Source of the DNA: Roseiarcus sp963820095
GTDB taxonomy: Bacteria > Pseudomonadota > Alphaproteobacteria > Rhizobiales > Beijerinckiaceae
NCBI GenBank assembly: GCA_963820095.1
Contig: CAWFZA010000032.1
Location: 1-64,000, forward strand
Length of the DNA: 64,000 nucleotides
Direction of reading: 5' to 3'
In this document: piece after piece, positions 47,708 to 56,844 of the stretch
Layout: each line of letters opens with the position of its first letter
Position numbering within the stretch: the stretch's first letter is position 1
Notes under the pieces: model-generated
The model's database searches: none
Seen by the model: the letters and a program-made list of their open reading frames with translations, nothing else
What the model was told of the DNA's origin: nothing
Made by a program: the position numbers and the translations under genes

Positions 47708-48814
47708 GTGAAATCCGATACTCGGTCGGCGCTCTGGCATGTCGGATTGGATTCGCGCCGTAGCGCGTTGTTTGCGGTGCTGGTGGCTTCGGCCATCTTC
47801 TGTGTAGGAACCGCGCAATCGGCCGACTCCACGGGCGACGAGTGGCCGGGTCCAACAACTCCGGCAAAAGCTCCGCAGGACATCAAAGTCGGAATCATCC
47901 CGTGCGGCGTGCAGTTTCGCGGCTGCAACGCGCCTGCGCTCGGCGCAGCGGAGGCGGCGAAGGCGCTCGGGTGGACGGTGACAGCCTACGACGGAGCCGG
48001 CACACAGGAGAAGCAGAATACCGGAATTCTCGACGCGCTCTCTTCCGGCGCCAATCTCGTCCTCACGACGGCGCTCGACCCGAACTTCATTCAACTCGGC
48101 CTCTCGAAAGCAAAAGAAGCCAACGTGCCCGTGGTCTCAAGTTCGGCCGGCACCGACACCCCGAATCCGGTCATCAAGCCAGACGGCGACGGCTTGAAGT
48201 ATGTGACTGACGTTGGGACGGATTTCGGTGGCGTTGGGCGCGGACTTGGCGACTTTGCCGTCAAAGAATCCGGCGGCAAGGCCAATGTCGTCGTCTACGA
48301 AGACGATGAGTTTCCTTCGTCCGTCACCGCCCTGAAGGGATTTGTGGACGTGGTGAAGACGTGCCCGGGATGCAAGGTGTCCGATGTGGTGAAAATGACC
48401 GCTTCGCAGATCGGTTCCGTCGGCCAGATGGTCGTGGGGTACCTTCAGACCCATCCGGACGTCGATTGGGTCTACGCCCCCTATGACCCGGCGGCCGCTG
48501 TCATGGTGAACGCGATCGTACAGGCCGGCTTGCAGGACAAGGTGAAGCTGGTCAGCATCGTCGGCTCGGCGCAGAACATCGACTTCATCCGGGAGGGAAA
48601 GGTTCAAGTGGCGGACGGCGCCTTCGATAATTTCTACATGGGCTGGGCTCAGGTCGATCAGGCTATCCGCGTTCTCAACAAACAACCCCTCATAGAGCCA
48701 AACGATGAAGGGACACCCTACGCAATCATCACCAAGGACAATCTGCCCCCGCCCGGGGGCGAATACAGCACGACCGTCGATTATCGCTCCAAATTCCTGA
48801 ACCTTTGGAAATGA
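47708..48814 (+). CDS. Ribose-type ABC transporter substrate-binding protein 2
   Basis: A 368-residue paralogue of the protein encoded at 43703, highly similar along the whole length. GTG start (MKSDTRSALWHVGL) with ribosome site GAGGGAGGA. Signal peptide SALFAVLVASAIFCVGTAQS-AD. Shared motifs are IKVGIIPCGVQFRGC, YDGAGTQEKQNTGILDALSSGANLV, SSAGTDTPNPVIKPDG and CPGCK. Two binding proteins sharing one ATPase/permease pair suggest two related ligands, or a duplication in progress, since a relic of a third copy follows at 49440. Confidence 0.85.
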   Translation: MKSDTRSALWHVGLDSRRSALFAVLVASAIFCVGTAQSADSTGDEWPGPTTPAKAPQDIKVGIIPCGVQFRGCNAPALGAAEAAKALGWTVTAYDGAGTQEKQNTGILDALSSGANLVLTTALDPNFIQLGLSKAKEANVPVVSSSAGTDTPNPVIKPDGDGLKYVTDVGTDFGGVGRGLGDFAVKESGGKANVVVYEDDEFPSSVTALKGFVDVVKTCPGCKVSDVVKMTASQIGSVGQMVVGYLQTHPDVDWVYAPYDPAAAVMVNAIVQAGLQDKVKLVSIVGSAQNIDFIREGKVQVADGAFDNFYMGWAQVDQAIRVLNKQPLIEPNDEGTPYAIITKDNLPPPGGEYSTTVDYRSKFLNLWK

Positions 48815-48957
48815 CCTCGCCGCACCTCGCGCAGACGGCTGACTTTGCGTGCAACGGGGCCTTATGTCGAATTGTGGAGGCGGACGCCTCCGTTGGGTCT
48901 GTGGCTCTTGTCCGCTGAGGGTGACCGTCGTGCGAAGCGCAAATCTGGAGCGTTTCG

Positions 48958-49386
48958 GTGCTTGCTGACGTTACGCAGATCGAGCAACTTCTGGTGCGCT
49001 ACTGTCACCGGCTTGACCGAGGCGCCGCAGCAGAAGTGGCCGAGTTGTTCGCGGAAGACGGAGCCATGATCCCGGCTTACGAGAGCGCCGACCCGGTTTG
49101 TGGCCGCGAAACGATTAGCGCGTGGTATGAACGCTATATTTCCGACTCGCGCTCAACGATGACCCACCTGAAGCACATGCCTATGGCGATCCAGGTCGAC
49201 GTCGAGAACGACACTGCGGATGCCGTCGCCTATTTTACCGCGATGTTTGTGAAGAACGACCGGTTCATTCAAGCTTTCGGGACCTACACGGACAAGCTGG
49301 TCCGAATCCGCGGCGCGTGGCTTTTCGCCGAGCATCGAATCGAAACCGACCTCGTTCTGCCGAGCGTGCCCTTATCGTCGCTGTGA
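48958..49386 (+). CDS. SnoaL-like / nuclear transport factor 2-fold protein
   Basis: A 142-residue protein with GTG start (MLADVTQIEQLLVRYCHRLD). Conserved pieces are VAELFAEDGAMIPAY, RETISAWYERYI, MTHLKHMPMAIQVDVENDTADAVAYFTAMF and KLVRIRGAWLFAEHRIE. These match the SnoaL/DUF4440 barrel used by polyketide cyclases, ring-hydroxylating dioxygenase small subunits and dehydratases. A metabolic enzyme role with the nearby cyclase and transporter is likely but not certain. Confidence 0.75.
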   Translation: MLADVTQIEQLLVRYCHRLDRGAAAEVAELFAEDGAMIPAYESADPVCGRETISAWYERYISDSRSTMTHLKHMPMAIQVDVENDTADAVAYFTAMFVKNDRFIQAFGTYTDKLVRIRGAWLFAEHRIETDLVLPSVPLSSL

Positions 49387-49439
49387 CTGCGACAAGCGAC
49401 CTGGGCGACGCCGAGTCCGGGAAGCACGGTCCTCGACGA

Positions 49440-49562
49440 GGTCGCAAGTGAAACCCCGTGGCTGCGGCGCCGTTGACGACAGCACCATTTGCCGCCCGCC
49501 GGCTCCGACTGGTTCACCAAGAGCGACTACAAAGGCCGCGTATTTCAAATTGTGGCAGTAAG
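49440..49562 (+). pseudogene. Relic of the 3' end of a third substrate-binding protein gene
   Basis: With small indels the stretch reads ETPW...DDSTNLPPAGSDWFTKSDYKG, then RVFQ-LWQ stop. This aligns with the C-terminal tails of both binding proteins (NLPPPGQDWATKSDYKDRFLKLWQ in copy 1 has the same order). The rest of the gene is gone. It shows that the cluster once held, or was formed by recombination with, another copy. Confidence 0.7.
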
Positions 49563-49626
49563 GCTAGAGAGCCTGGCAAAAGGATGCGAGTATGGCGTCG
49601 CGGCGCCGTCAGGGCGAGGAGGAGAC

Positions 49627-50676
49627 ATGGCGAACGGTGCGGACGAGAAAGTTTCAAGCCGCCGGTGGACCCGTCGGCCTGAACATTCAAATTGGGGCGA
49701 CTTCGGCGAGAACGATCAGATCGGCCGCCTCAATCTGATTACGCCCGAGCGTCGCAAGAAGGCCGCGGAGGAGATCAAGGAGGGACTGGCCTTCTGCCTT
49801 AGTCTGCCGCTCGACCTTCCGGGCGGAAATCTGCTGGTCGCGCAGAGGCATCCGCCAGTGCGCAAAATCGAGCCGCGGAACAAGGGTTATCATTTTGTCA
49901 ACTTCCCGCTTCGTTTCGAGAACGAGCACTGGACCGATATCTGCTGCGACGACGCGGTGACGCTTTGGACTCAATATTCGACGCAGTGGGACGCGTTGAG
50001 CCATATCGCGGAGTTGTTCGACGTCGACGAGGACGGCGTGGATGAGATCGTCTATTACAACGGCTATCGGGGGAGCATCGACATTCTTGGCCCAGACGAC
50101 CCGGGCGGTCCAGGCGCGCGCAACCTCGGCATTGAGCACATGGCTGAAACCTGCGTGCAGGGACGCGGCGTGCTGGTCGACCTTTTCGCTAAGCACGGCG
50201 CGAAGCGAGCTTTTGTCGGCTACGACGAACTGATGCGGATCATGGAGGCGGACAAGGTCGTCGTTGAGACTGGCGATATGTTTTGCGTTCATACCGGATG
50301 GAGCCAAGCGGTGAAGGATCGCATGGGCAATCCAGATGTCGAGCTTCTGCACAACTCCCACGCCGTTCTCGACGGCGCGGACGAGCGGCTTTTGCGCTGG
50401 ATCGACGAGTTGGGTTTATCCGTGCTTATCGCGGACAATTTTGCGGTCGAAGGGTTCCAAACGGAAAGCGCGCAGCGGCGGCAGCGCTTTCCAGGGCTCC
50501 CGATTCATCGGCGCTGCATCGTCGAACTTGGCATTCATCTCGGCGAACTCTGGTACCTCACTGAGCTCAATAACTGGCTGAAGGCCCATAAGCGGTCGCG
50601 CTTCTTTCTCACGGCCCCGCCGCTGAGGCTGCCGGGTTCGTTCGGATCGCCGATGACGCCCGTTGCGACTGTCTGA
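49627..50676 (+). CDS. Cyclase family hydrolase (kynurenine formamidase-like fold)
   Basis: A 349-residue protein from ATG 49627 (MANGADEKVSSRRWTRRPEH). The metal site region STQWDALSHIAEL corresponds to the HxGTHxDxPxH region of this family. NLGIEHMAETCVQGRGVLVDL, GDMFCVHTGWSQ and ELGIHLGELWYLTEL are further family blocks. Members hydrolyse N-formyl compounds, amides or cyclic imides. With an amidase, a flavin monooxygenase and transporters around it, a degradation step for an amide or heterocyclic compound is possible (inference). Confidence 0.8.
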   Translation: MANGADEKVSSRRWTRRPEHSNWGDFGENDQIGRLNLITPERRKKAAEEIKEGLAFCLSLPLDLPGGNLLVAQRHPPVRKIEPRNKGYHFVNFPLRFENEHWTDICCDDAVTLWTQYSTQWDALSHIAELFDVDEDGVDEIVYYNGYRGSIDILGPDDPGGPGARNLGIEHMAETCVQGRGVLVDLFAKHGAKRAFVGYDELMRIMEADKVVVETGDMFCVHTGWSQAVKDRMGNPDVELLHNSHAVLDGADERLLRWIDELGLSVLIADNFAVEGFQTESAQRRQRFPGLPIHRRCIVELGIHLGELWYLTELNNWLKAHKRSRFFLTAPPLRLPGSFGSPMTPVATV

Positions 50677-50714
50677 ACACGGGCACGGCTTGTCGAGTTC
50701 GGAATGTTTCAGGA

Positions 50715-51289
50715 GCATTGACGAATGGTCGGCAGCGTGGCTGGGACGAACATGCAGCTTTCCTTCACCCAGAATGGCGAGAAGTCGCGCCAGACGGCGG
50801 CTTTCGCACTTGGGGCGGCGGGAATCTCGATGCCTCTTGGAAGAGTATGTGTCTCAGCTCGTCATACCTCGACTATTGCGGCGCGCAGATCACCGAACTC
50901 GCCAAAACCTTTCCGCAGGCGGACGGCTTTTGGCTTGACATCATCTTCATGAACGAATGTTGCTGCAGTAACTGCCGACGCTCCATGGAGGCGAAGGACC
51001 TCGACTGGCAAGATCCCTCGCATCGGCGCAAGGAGGCTTACGCGCGGCGCGAGCGCTATTTCGAGGCCCGCGAACGCCGCGGCGCGCGTCGTCGTCAAAG
51101 ACCTTCCGGTCTTCCACAACTCGGGTCATCTCCCGCAAGGCGACCGGCAGGTTTTTCGCCACTTCAGCCATCTCGAGATCGAGTCGCTTCCGACCGGCGG
51201 GTGGGGTTACGACCATTTCCCATTCTCTTTGCTGCGATCGCATTCACCGTCGCAACTCATTATCCTTGAAGCGTTGCGGCCGTTATGGT
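50715..51289 (+). pseudogene. Glycoside-hydrolase-like protein fragment, decayed
   Basis: The plus frame reads FLHPEWREVAPDGGFRTWGG, SMCLSSSYLDYCGAQITELAKTFPQADGFWLDIIFMNECCCSNC, then after a shift RVVVKDLPVFHNSGHLPQGD and FRHFSHLEIESLPTGGWGYD. This is the N-terminal TIM-barrel part of GH proteins with a beta-galactosidase-trimerisation-like architecture (DGFWLDI and HFSHLEIESLPTGGWGYDHFP are typical). It has lost its start and most of the C-terminus, and is cut off before the convergent amidase gene. Confidence 0.6.
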
Positions 51290-51384
51290 GCGTCGGGCCA
51301 ATAGCGGGACAACTTCTCGGCTCCTACGGCCGCCAGTCCAAACGGCGCGCCGACGAGGCGCGGTGTGGGCGATGACCCTTGGTA

Positions 51385-52866
51385 TTACGTCACCGGGCGC
51401 TCTCTGCAAATGCGATAGGCGTCGCTCCAAGGCCGCGTTCGTTCAATCGCGGCAGCGGCGGCGAGCACGTCGCCGTCGGCATAGCGCCGGCCGATGAGTT
51501 GCATGCCGACCGGTAGGCCGTCGCTCAGTCCCGCCGGAACTGAGACTGACGGGTGGCCACTGAAGTTCGTGACATAGGTCAGACACCAGCCGATGAGGGG
51601 GTCGACTTCAACGCCATCGACGTGAGTGGGGCCCTGGGTGTCGCCGTTGGTCTTGTTGTCGACCGGCATGGCGGCGACCGTGGGGCAGACAAGGATTTCG
51701 TGCGTCGCAAGGACGCCCTGAATCGCGTCGTAGACTTCGCTCCGGATTGCCTGATCGCGGGCGAGGTCCATCGCCGAGAGCGTCCGGAAGGCGTCGATTC
51801 GCTCGAGATAGGCCGGCGGGAAGTCATCGCGATGCTCCCCCATGAGATCGATGCCGAAGGCCTTCATGCCCTCGAGCGCGCCGACGTTGAGCGGCGTCAT
51901 GAGCCTCGTCCAGGCGTCGCTCAATTCGCGCTGGTCGCGCTTAAGTCCAAGCCGCACCTCCTCCACCTCGGCGCCTGCATCGGCGAAGCAGCGCACCGTT
52001 TCCTCAACGGTCTTGCGGACGGCCGGATCGATCGGAAAGACGTCGAGATTGGGGCTGTAGGCGATCTTCCAGCCTTTGATCGAGCGGCGCGTAGCGGCAA
52101 GAAAATCCTCGTTCGTCTCGATGGCGAAAGGATCGCGTGGGTCGTAGCCGGCGATGGCGTTCAGCACCAGCGCGGCGTCCTCGACCGTCCGCGCAATCGG
52201 GCCTTCAAACACGAACGGCGTGTCAGCCGCAAAAGCGTTCGGGCGCATGACCACAGGCACCCGCCCGAAGGAGGGCTTGAAGCCAACGACATTGCACCAG
52301 GCCGATGGAATACGGATCGAGCCGCCAGCGTCCGTTCCTTCCGCGAACGGGACCAGGCCGTCAGCGACCGCCGCAGCGCTGCCGCCCGAGGAACCGCCCG
52401 TGTTCTTGGCGAGATTAAAGGGATTGCGTGTCGGGCCGAAGAGGTGGTTGTCGCAGGTCCCGCGCAGGCCCATGGTTGGGCTGTTGGTCTTGCCGAGTAG
52501 GATGGCGCCGGCTTTCTCGACGCGCTCGGCGAAAACGCAATGCCATTGAGCGATGCAGTCCCTCATCGCGCGGATGCCGCCGAATGTGAACGGCCAGCCG
52601 GGCTTGAAGTCGAACAGGTCCTTGATGGCCGAAGGGACGCCATGCAGCGGGCCCAACGCTGCGCTCGACATCACCGCGGCTTCCGCCTTTCTCGCCTCGC
52701 GGCGCGCATCGTCGAACCCCTTGAAGACGAACGCGTTAAGGCTTGGATTTCGCTGCTCGATGCGGGCGATGCAGGAGTCGATGACCTCGACCGGGGACAG
52801 TGCGCGCCGGCGAATGCGATCGGCGATCTCGGTCGCGCTGATATAGGCGAGTTCGTCGCCGCTCAT
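51385..52866 (-). CDS. Amidase (AmiE/GatA-type signature family)
   Basis: A complete protein of 493 residues. The Ser-cisSer-Lys triad is visible: Lys in PSAIKDLFD, the Gly/Ser-rich signature NTGGSSGGSAAAVADGL (first Ser), and the nucleophilic Ser in DAGGSIRIPSAWCNVVG. The start MSGDELAYISATEIADRIRR is standard. It hydrolyses an amide of unknown kind. It is the last gene of the RpiR-flavoprotein-amidase run, 39 bases after the flavoprotein gene. Confidence 0.85.
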   Translation of the reverse strand: MSGDELAYISATEIADRIRRRALSPVEVIDSCIARIEQRNPSLNAFVFKGFDDARREARKAEAAVMSSAALGPLHGVPSAIKDLFDFKPGWPFTFGGIRAMRDCIAQWHCVFAERVEKAGAILLGKTNSPTMGLRGTCDNHLFGPTRNPFNLAKNTGGSSGGSAAAVADGLVPFAEGTDAGGSIRIPSAWCNVVGFKPSFGRVPVVMRPNAFAADTPFVFEGPIARTVEDAALVLNAIAGYDPRDPFAIETNEDFLAATRRSIKGWKIAYSPNLDVFPIDPAVRKTVEETVRCFADAGAEVEEVRLGLKRDQRELSDAWTRLMTPLNVGALEGMKAFGIDLMGEHRDDFPPAYLERIDAFRTLSAMDLARDQAIRSEVYDAIQGVLATHEILVCPTVAAMPVDNKTNGDTQGPTHVDGVEVDPLIGWCLTYVTNFSGHPSVSVPAGLSDGLPVGMQLIGRRYADGDVLAAAAAIERTRPWSDAYRICRERPVT

Positions 52867-52905
52867 GGCTTTTCTCCTCCAGAATTGGCAATTGGGTGGT
52901 CGTTG

Positions 52906-54681
52906 CTAGCGCGTATGATGCGACTTCTGCAGCCCATAAACCGGCGTCGGCAGGCCCTCCATGCGCGCCTTGATCTGGAGCGCGAGCACGAGCGAATAGT
53001 GGCGCGACAGGTGAAGGTTGCCACCGTGGAACCAGAGGCCCGGCTGCTGGGTCGGCTTCCACATGTTTCGTGGCTCGCCCTCCCATGGGCCTGGGTCGCC
53101 TGGAACGCCTGAGCCGAGCCCCCAGCATTTACCGACTTTGTCTGCGACGTCCTCGGAAATGATCGGCGCCACGGCGCGGTTCATCGATTGGAATCCGGTC
53201 GCCATGACGATGAGATCGGCGGGCAACTCCGAGCCGTCGGTGAGCTCGACGGAGCGCTCGTTGACGCGGCGGATCTCGACGCCGCTTCTGACGGCGATGT
53301 GGCCCTTCGCGATGAGATCCGAGGCGCCGACGTCGATGTAATAGCCCGAGCCGGTGCGGAACGCCTTCATCATGAGGCCCGATTTGTCCTCGCCGAAGTC
53401 GAGCTGAAATCCAGACTTTGCGAGGCGGTCATAGAAAACCGCGTCTCGACGGCGCACCTCCTCGTAGACCGCAATCTGATCGCACGGCATGAGGCGGAAG
53501 GGCGTCGCGGCGAAGGCGAGATCGGCCTTGTCGGTCGTAATTCCCTCTTCAAGGGCGCGCTCCGAATAAAGCGGCTCGAAGCCCAGCTCCATCAGCGTCT
53601 CCGACCGAACGACGGTTGTCGGCGAGCGCTGCAGCATAGTGACGCGCGCGCCATATTCCCACAAGTCCGCGGCGATGTCGTGGGCGGAGCTGTTGGCGCC
53701 GATGACGATGCAGTCTTTGCCCGCATAAGGAGCACCGCTCTTGTATGCGCTCGAGTGAAAATGCTGTCCCTGAAAATTCTTCAGGCCGGGCAATGAAATG
53801 ATGTTGGGCGGCCCGTAGGCGCCGGTGGCGAACACGAGCTGCTTTGGCCTTAATGTGGCGCGCCCACCGTCGCGCAAAACCTCGACCGTCCACTCGTTCT
53901 TGTCGTCGTCATAAGCGGCGCGGACGGCTTCGGATGAGCCCCAATAGTTGAGCTCCATCACCCTGGCGTACATCTCCAGCCAGTCGCCGAGCTTATCCTT
54001 CGGCGTGAACACGGGCCAGTTTTCAGGGAAGGGAATATACGGCAGATGGTCGTACCAGACGGGATCATGCAGGACGAGCGAACGGTAGCGGTTGCGCCAG
54101 GAATCCCCAGGGCGCGCGTTCTTCTCCAGGATGATGGCCGGGACATGGAGCTGCTTCAGCCTCGCCCCGAGCGCGATGCCGCCCTGTCCGCCGCCGATCA
54201 CGACGCAGTAGGGCTGCCGCTCTGTCCCGAGCGCCTCCTCGTCCGCACGCTTCGCCTCGAGCCAAGTCTCCTCCCGGCGATAGACGCCGCGCTCAACTCC
54301 CATCGGCCGCGACGGACCTTTGCGCTCCTCGAAGCCCTTGAGCTCCTCGATCGCGGTGAGCAGCGTCCAGGCCCTGCCGTCCTTCAGCCGGAGGATCGAT
54401 CGCCCGCGAGCGATCCTCGTCTCGAACGTTACCCATGCTTCGACAACTCCACCCGCAAAGGTAGGCTCGCCGTCGACGCGCCAGGCCGTCGGACCGACCG
54501 AGTTGAGTTGCGAGGCGAGCATCGCCGCGATCTCGTCGCGCCCTTCCATCGTCTTGACATTCCACGTGAAGGCGGCGAGGTCGCGCCAAAAGCACGCGTC
54601 GCCAAAGAGCGCCGCAGCGCCGGCGGCATCGCGGGCGTCGAGCGCCTTGCTGAACGCCGCGATCCAGCGGCGAGTTCTCAT
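52906..54681 (-). CDS. FAD/NAD(P)-dependent monooxygenase with N-terminal SnoaL-like domain
   Basis: A protein of 591 residues. The N-terminal 130 residues (FGDACFWRDLAAFTWNVKTM, EGRDEIAAMLASQL) look like a SnoaL-type domain. The FAD motif CVVIGGGQGGIALGARL is at about residue 163, then NARPGDSWRNRYRSLVLHDPVWYDHLPYIPFP (Baeyer-Villiger/FMO-like), the NADP motif CIVIGANSSAHDIAADL, and FATGFQSMNRAV-like ATGFQSM. The family includes N-hydroxylating and Baeyer-Villiger oxygenases. The substrate is unknown. The gene starts 25 bases after the RpiR gene in the same direction. Confidence 0.85.
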   Translation of the reverse strand: MRTRRWIAAFSKALDARDAAGAAALFGDACFWRDLAAFTWNVKTMEGRDEIAAMLASQLNSVGPTAWRVDGEPTFAGGVVEAWVTFETRIARGRSILRLKDGRAWTLLTAIEELKGFEERKGPSRPMGVERGVYRREETWLEAKRADEEALGTERQPYCVVIGGGQGGIALGARLKQLHVPAIILEKNARPGDSWRNRYRSLVLHDPVWYDHLPYIPFPENWPVFTPKDKLGDWLEMYARVMELNYWGSSEAVRAAYDDDKNEWTVEVLRDGGRATLRPKQLVFATGAYGPPNIISLPGLKNFQGQHFHSSAYKSGAPYAGKDCIVIGANSSAHDIAADLWEYGARVTMLQRSPTTVVRSETLMELGFEPLYSERALEEGITTDKADLAFAATPFRLMPCDQIAVYEEVRRRDAVFYDRLAKSGFQLDFGEDKSGLMMKAFRTGSGYYIDVGASDLIAKGHIAVRSGVEIRRVNERSVELTDGSELPADLIVMATGFQSMNRAVAPIISEDVADKVGKCWGLGSGVPGDPGPWEGEPRNMWKPTQQPGLWFHGGNLHLSRHYSLVLALQIKARMEGLPTPVYGLQKSHHTR

Positions 54682-54706
54682 CGGCAGCGTACTGAGCGAT
54701 CAATTC

Positions 54707-55690
54707 TCATTCCTGCGGCTGGCTCGTCATTAGCGGCGTCGGATCCGAGGAGGGGGATGGAATTGCGATCCCGATATTGGCCAGCGCGTAGCGCACACGT
54801 CTCAGCGCATCGCGCGACCGTGCTCCCATTTCCGAGGCGACGCCCGTCGCGATCGTATCCACCACCGCCATATGAGCGTAGCGCGAGGTCGTCGGCATAA
54901 GCGCGTTCGCATCTTCCGGTATGACGACGGTAACGACCACCTCTGCCGCGGCCGCGAGCGGCGTGTCCGGCCGCGTGAGCGCGATTGTCGTCGCGCCATA
55001 CGATCTGGCGATCTCGACGGCGCCGATCACCGGCTTGGACCGGCCGCTGTTCGAGACGGCGAAGGCGACATCCTTCGGCCGCAGCGTCGCGGCTGACATG
55101 CGTTGCTGGTGGCCGTCGGCGTAGGCGCAGACGGGAAGGCCGAGCCGAAAGAATCTCAGTTTGGCGTCCTCAGCGATACTCGCCGACCCGCCGCCTTGCC
55201 CATAGATGTCGAGCCGGTTACACCGGGCGATGGCCGCGATAGCCCGCTTGACAGCCGCTGTGTCAAGCTTCTCGAGACAATCACGGATCGCGTTCGAAGC
55301 TCGCAGCATCACGACCTGGGCCAATTGTCCCACGTCGTCGTCGAAGACGCGGTCGGTCCGCAGATAAACCGCGGCGACGGTCAGCGTCGTCGCCAAAAGA
55401 ACCTTGAATTCGCTGAACGAGCTGCAGCCGACCGAGCGGCAGAAACGGGTGACGCTGGGCTGACTGACGCCGGCGCGCTCGGCGAGGTCGCTGATCGTCA
55501 TGCGCGTCGTCGCCTCATAATCGGCCGCCACCGCGGCGGCCACTCGACGCTCCGCTGCCGAGAGGTCACCTTCGATGCGCTGGATCCGCGATACGAGGTC
55601 GATCGGCGCGGGCGGCGAACGTTGGACGCGGTCGCCGCTGAACTGTCGCCTAGGCGAAACTCTTCCCGTCCGGTCTGGACCCGCGCCCAT
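54707..55690 (-). CDS. MurR/RpiR family transcriptional regulator
   Basis: From ATG 55690 there are 327 residues. An HTH_6 domain lies at about 35-110 (AERRVAAAVAADYEATTRMT, ISDLAERAGVSQPSVTRFCR, VGCSSFSEFKVLL). The SIS sugar-phosphate binding domain lies at about 145-280 (LDIYGQGGGSASIAEDAKLR, DVAFAVSNSGRSKPVIGAVE, ALTRPDTPLAAAAEVVV). RpiR proteins sense phosphosugars and repress or activate sugar operons. A perfect 15-base palindrome lies 47 bases upstream of the start and is probably its own operator. Confidence 0.85.
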   Translation of the reverse strand: MGAGPDRTGRVSPRRQFSGDRVQRSPPAPIDLVSRIQRIEGDLSAAERRVAAAVAADYEATTRMTISDLAERAGVSQPSVTRFCRSVGCSSFSEFKVLLATTLTVAAVYLRTDRVFDDDVGQLAQVVMLRASNAIRDCLEKLDTAAVKRAIAAIARCNRLDIYGQGGGSASIAEDAKLRFFRLGLPVCAYADGHQQRMSAATLRPKDVAFAVSNSGRSKPVIGAVEIARSYGATTIALTRPDTPLAAAAEVVVTVVIPEDANALMPTTSRYAHMAVVDTIATGVASEMGARSRDALRRVRYALANIGIAIPSPSSDPTPLMTSQPQE

Positions 55691-55736
55691 CCCTCTCTCC
55701 GGTGTCGGCGCCTGAAAAGGCCACGGGCCGCGGCTC

Positions 55737-55751
55737 TGTAATTGAATTACA
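55737..55751. promoter_or_regulatory. RpiR/HexR-type operator: perfect palindrome
   Basis: TGTAATTGAATTACA is a perfect inverted repeat around the central G. It has the same form as the published HexR (RpiR family) consensus, TGTAATTAAATTACA. It lies in the 332-base divergent region between the RpiR gene (minus) and the taurine-type ABC operon (plus), so it may control both. I found no second copy in the window. Confidence 0.65.
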
Positions 55752-56022
55752 CAACGAGGTTTGGAAGGCAAGGGACGAGCCCGAATGATTGCGCTTGGCG
55801 GCACGAGTGAACGTAAAGACGCTGCTCGGTGGCGCCTCGGCAGAAAGGGCGCGTCTGCGTGGCTTCTGAGCCTGCGTCAAGTTTCCGCTTGCGCCATCCG
55901 AGATTGTGTAACATCTTTTCACGAAAGTCAGAGCGGCGGCGGCAATCGGCCCGCCACTGGCGGCAAGACGTCCCATTCGACCCGGCCGGGCGGATGGCGT
56001 TCTCGTCGGAGGATGAGCGAGA

Positions 56023-56826
56023 ATGGCCAACAGCGCAACCGGTGCTCAGCCGAAAATGCTGGTTGAGAACGCCACCAAGTTCTACGCCACTAAGTCCGGC
56101 TCGGTGCACGCGCTCGAAAATGTGTCGCTCGAGGTTCGCGAAGGCGAATTCCTCTGCATTCTGGGGCCCTCGGGCTGCGGCAAGACGACCTTGCTGTGGT
56201 CGATGGCGGGTCTGCACGATCTGACGTCCGGCCGGATTCGGCTGGGCCATGAGATCGTCACTCAGCCGCATCCCGAGATCGCAATGATCTTTCAGGACGC
56301 CAATCTCTTGCCCTGGCGCAGTCTACTCAAGAACGTCGCGTTCCCGTTCGAGTTGAAGCGCCGCCGTGTCGACATGGAGCGGATCGAGCATCTGCTCGAA
56401 CGGGTCAATCTCAAAGGCTTCGAACACAAATTCCCGCGCGAGCTTTCGGGTGGCATGCAACAGCGCGTGTCGATCGTGAGAAGCCTGGCGGTCAACCCGT
56501 CCGTGCTGTTGATGGACGAGCCTTTCGGAGCGCTGGACGCGTTCACTCGCGACGAAATGAACCTGCTCATTCAAGAAATTTGGATGGAGACGGGGAAGAC
56601 GATCGCTTTCGTCACCCATTCAATCGCTGAAGCAATCTTTCTTGCAGATCGGGTAGTGGTGATGTCAGCGAGGCCGGGACGCATTTCCGCCGTGTACGAT
56701 ATCGACATTCCGCGACCGCGGTCGGTGGACATTCAGACGACGCCTGATTTCATCGCCCGCGTGCTCGAAATCAAGGCTAGGATCGATCGTGGCCGAACGA
56801 ACGCTTCCGGGCTTGAGGTCGCCTGA
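56023..56826 (+). CDS. Taurine/nitrate/sulfonate-type ABC transporter ATP-binding protein
   Basis: A 267-residue protein. Walker A is GPSGCGKTT (residues 48-56), the signature LSGGMQQR lies at 141-148, Walker B is VLLMDEP (161-167), and the Q-loop is IFQDANLLPW. The pattern IFQDxxLLPWxxxxxNVAFP is typical for the SsuB/TauB/NrtD class. It powers uptake by the permease and binding protein encoded next. Confidence 0.85.
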   Translation: MANSATGAQPKMLVENATKFYATKSGSVHALENVSLEVREGEFLCILGPSGCGKTTLLWSMAGLHDLTSGRIRLGHEIVTQPHPEIAMIFQDANLLPWRSLLKNVAFPFELKRRRVDMERIEHLLERVNLKGFEHKFPRELSGGMQQRVSIVRSLAVNPSVLLMDEPFGALDAFTRDEMNLLIQEIWMETGKTIAFVTHSIAEAIFLADRVVVMSARPGRISAVYDIDIPRPRSVDIQTTPDFIARVLEIKARIDRGRTNASGLEVA

Positions 56827-56844
56827 ACAATCGGAGAGAGAGGC

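Noticed and set aside
48876..48891. GGAGGCGGACGCCTCC hairpin as a terminator after the second binding protein
   Set aside because: The stem is only six pairs and no T-run follows, so I did not call a terminator.
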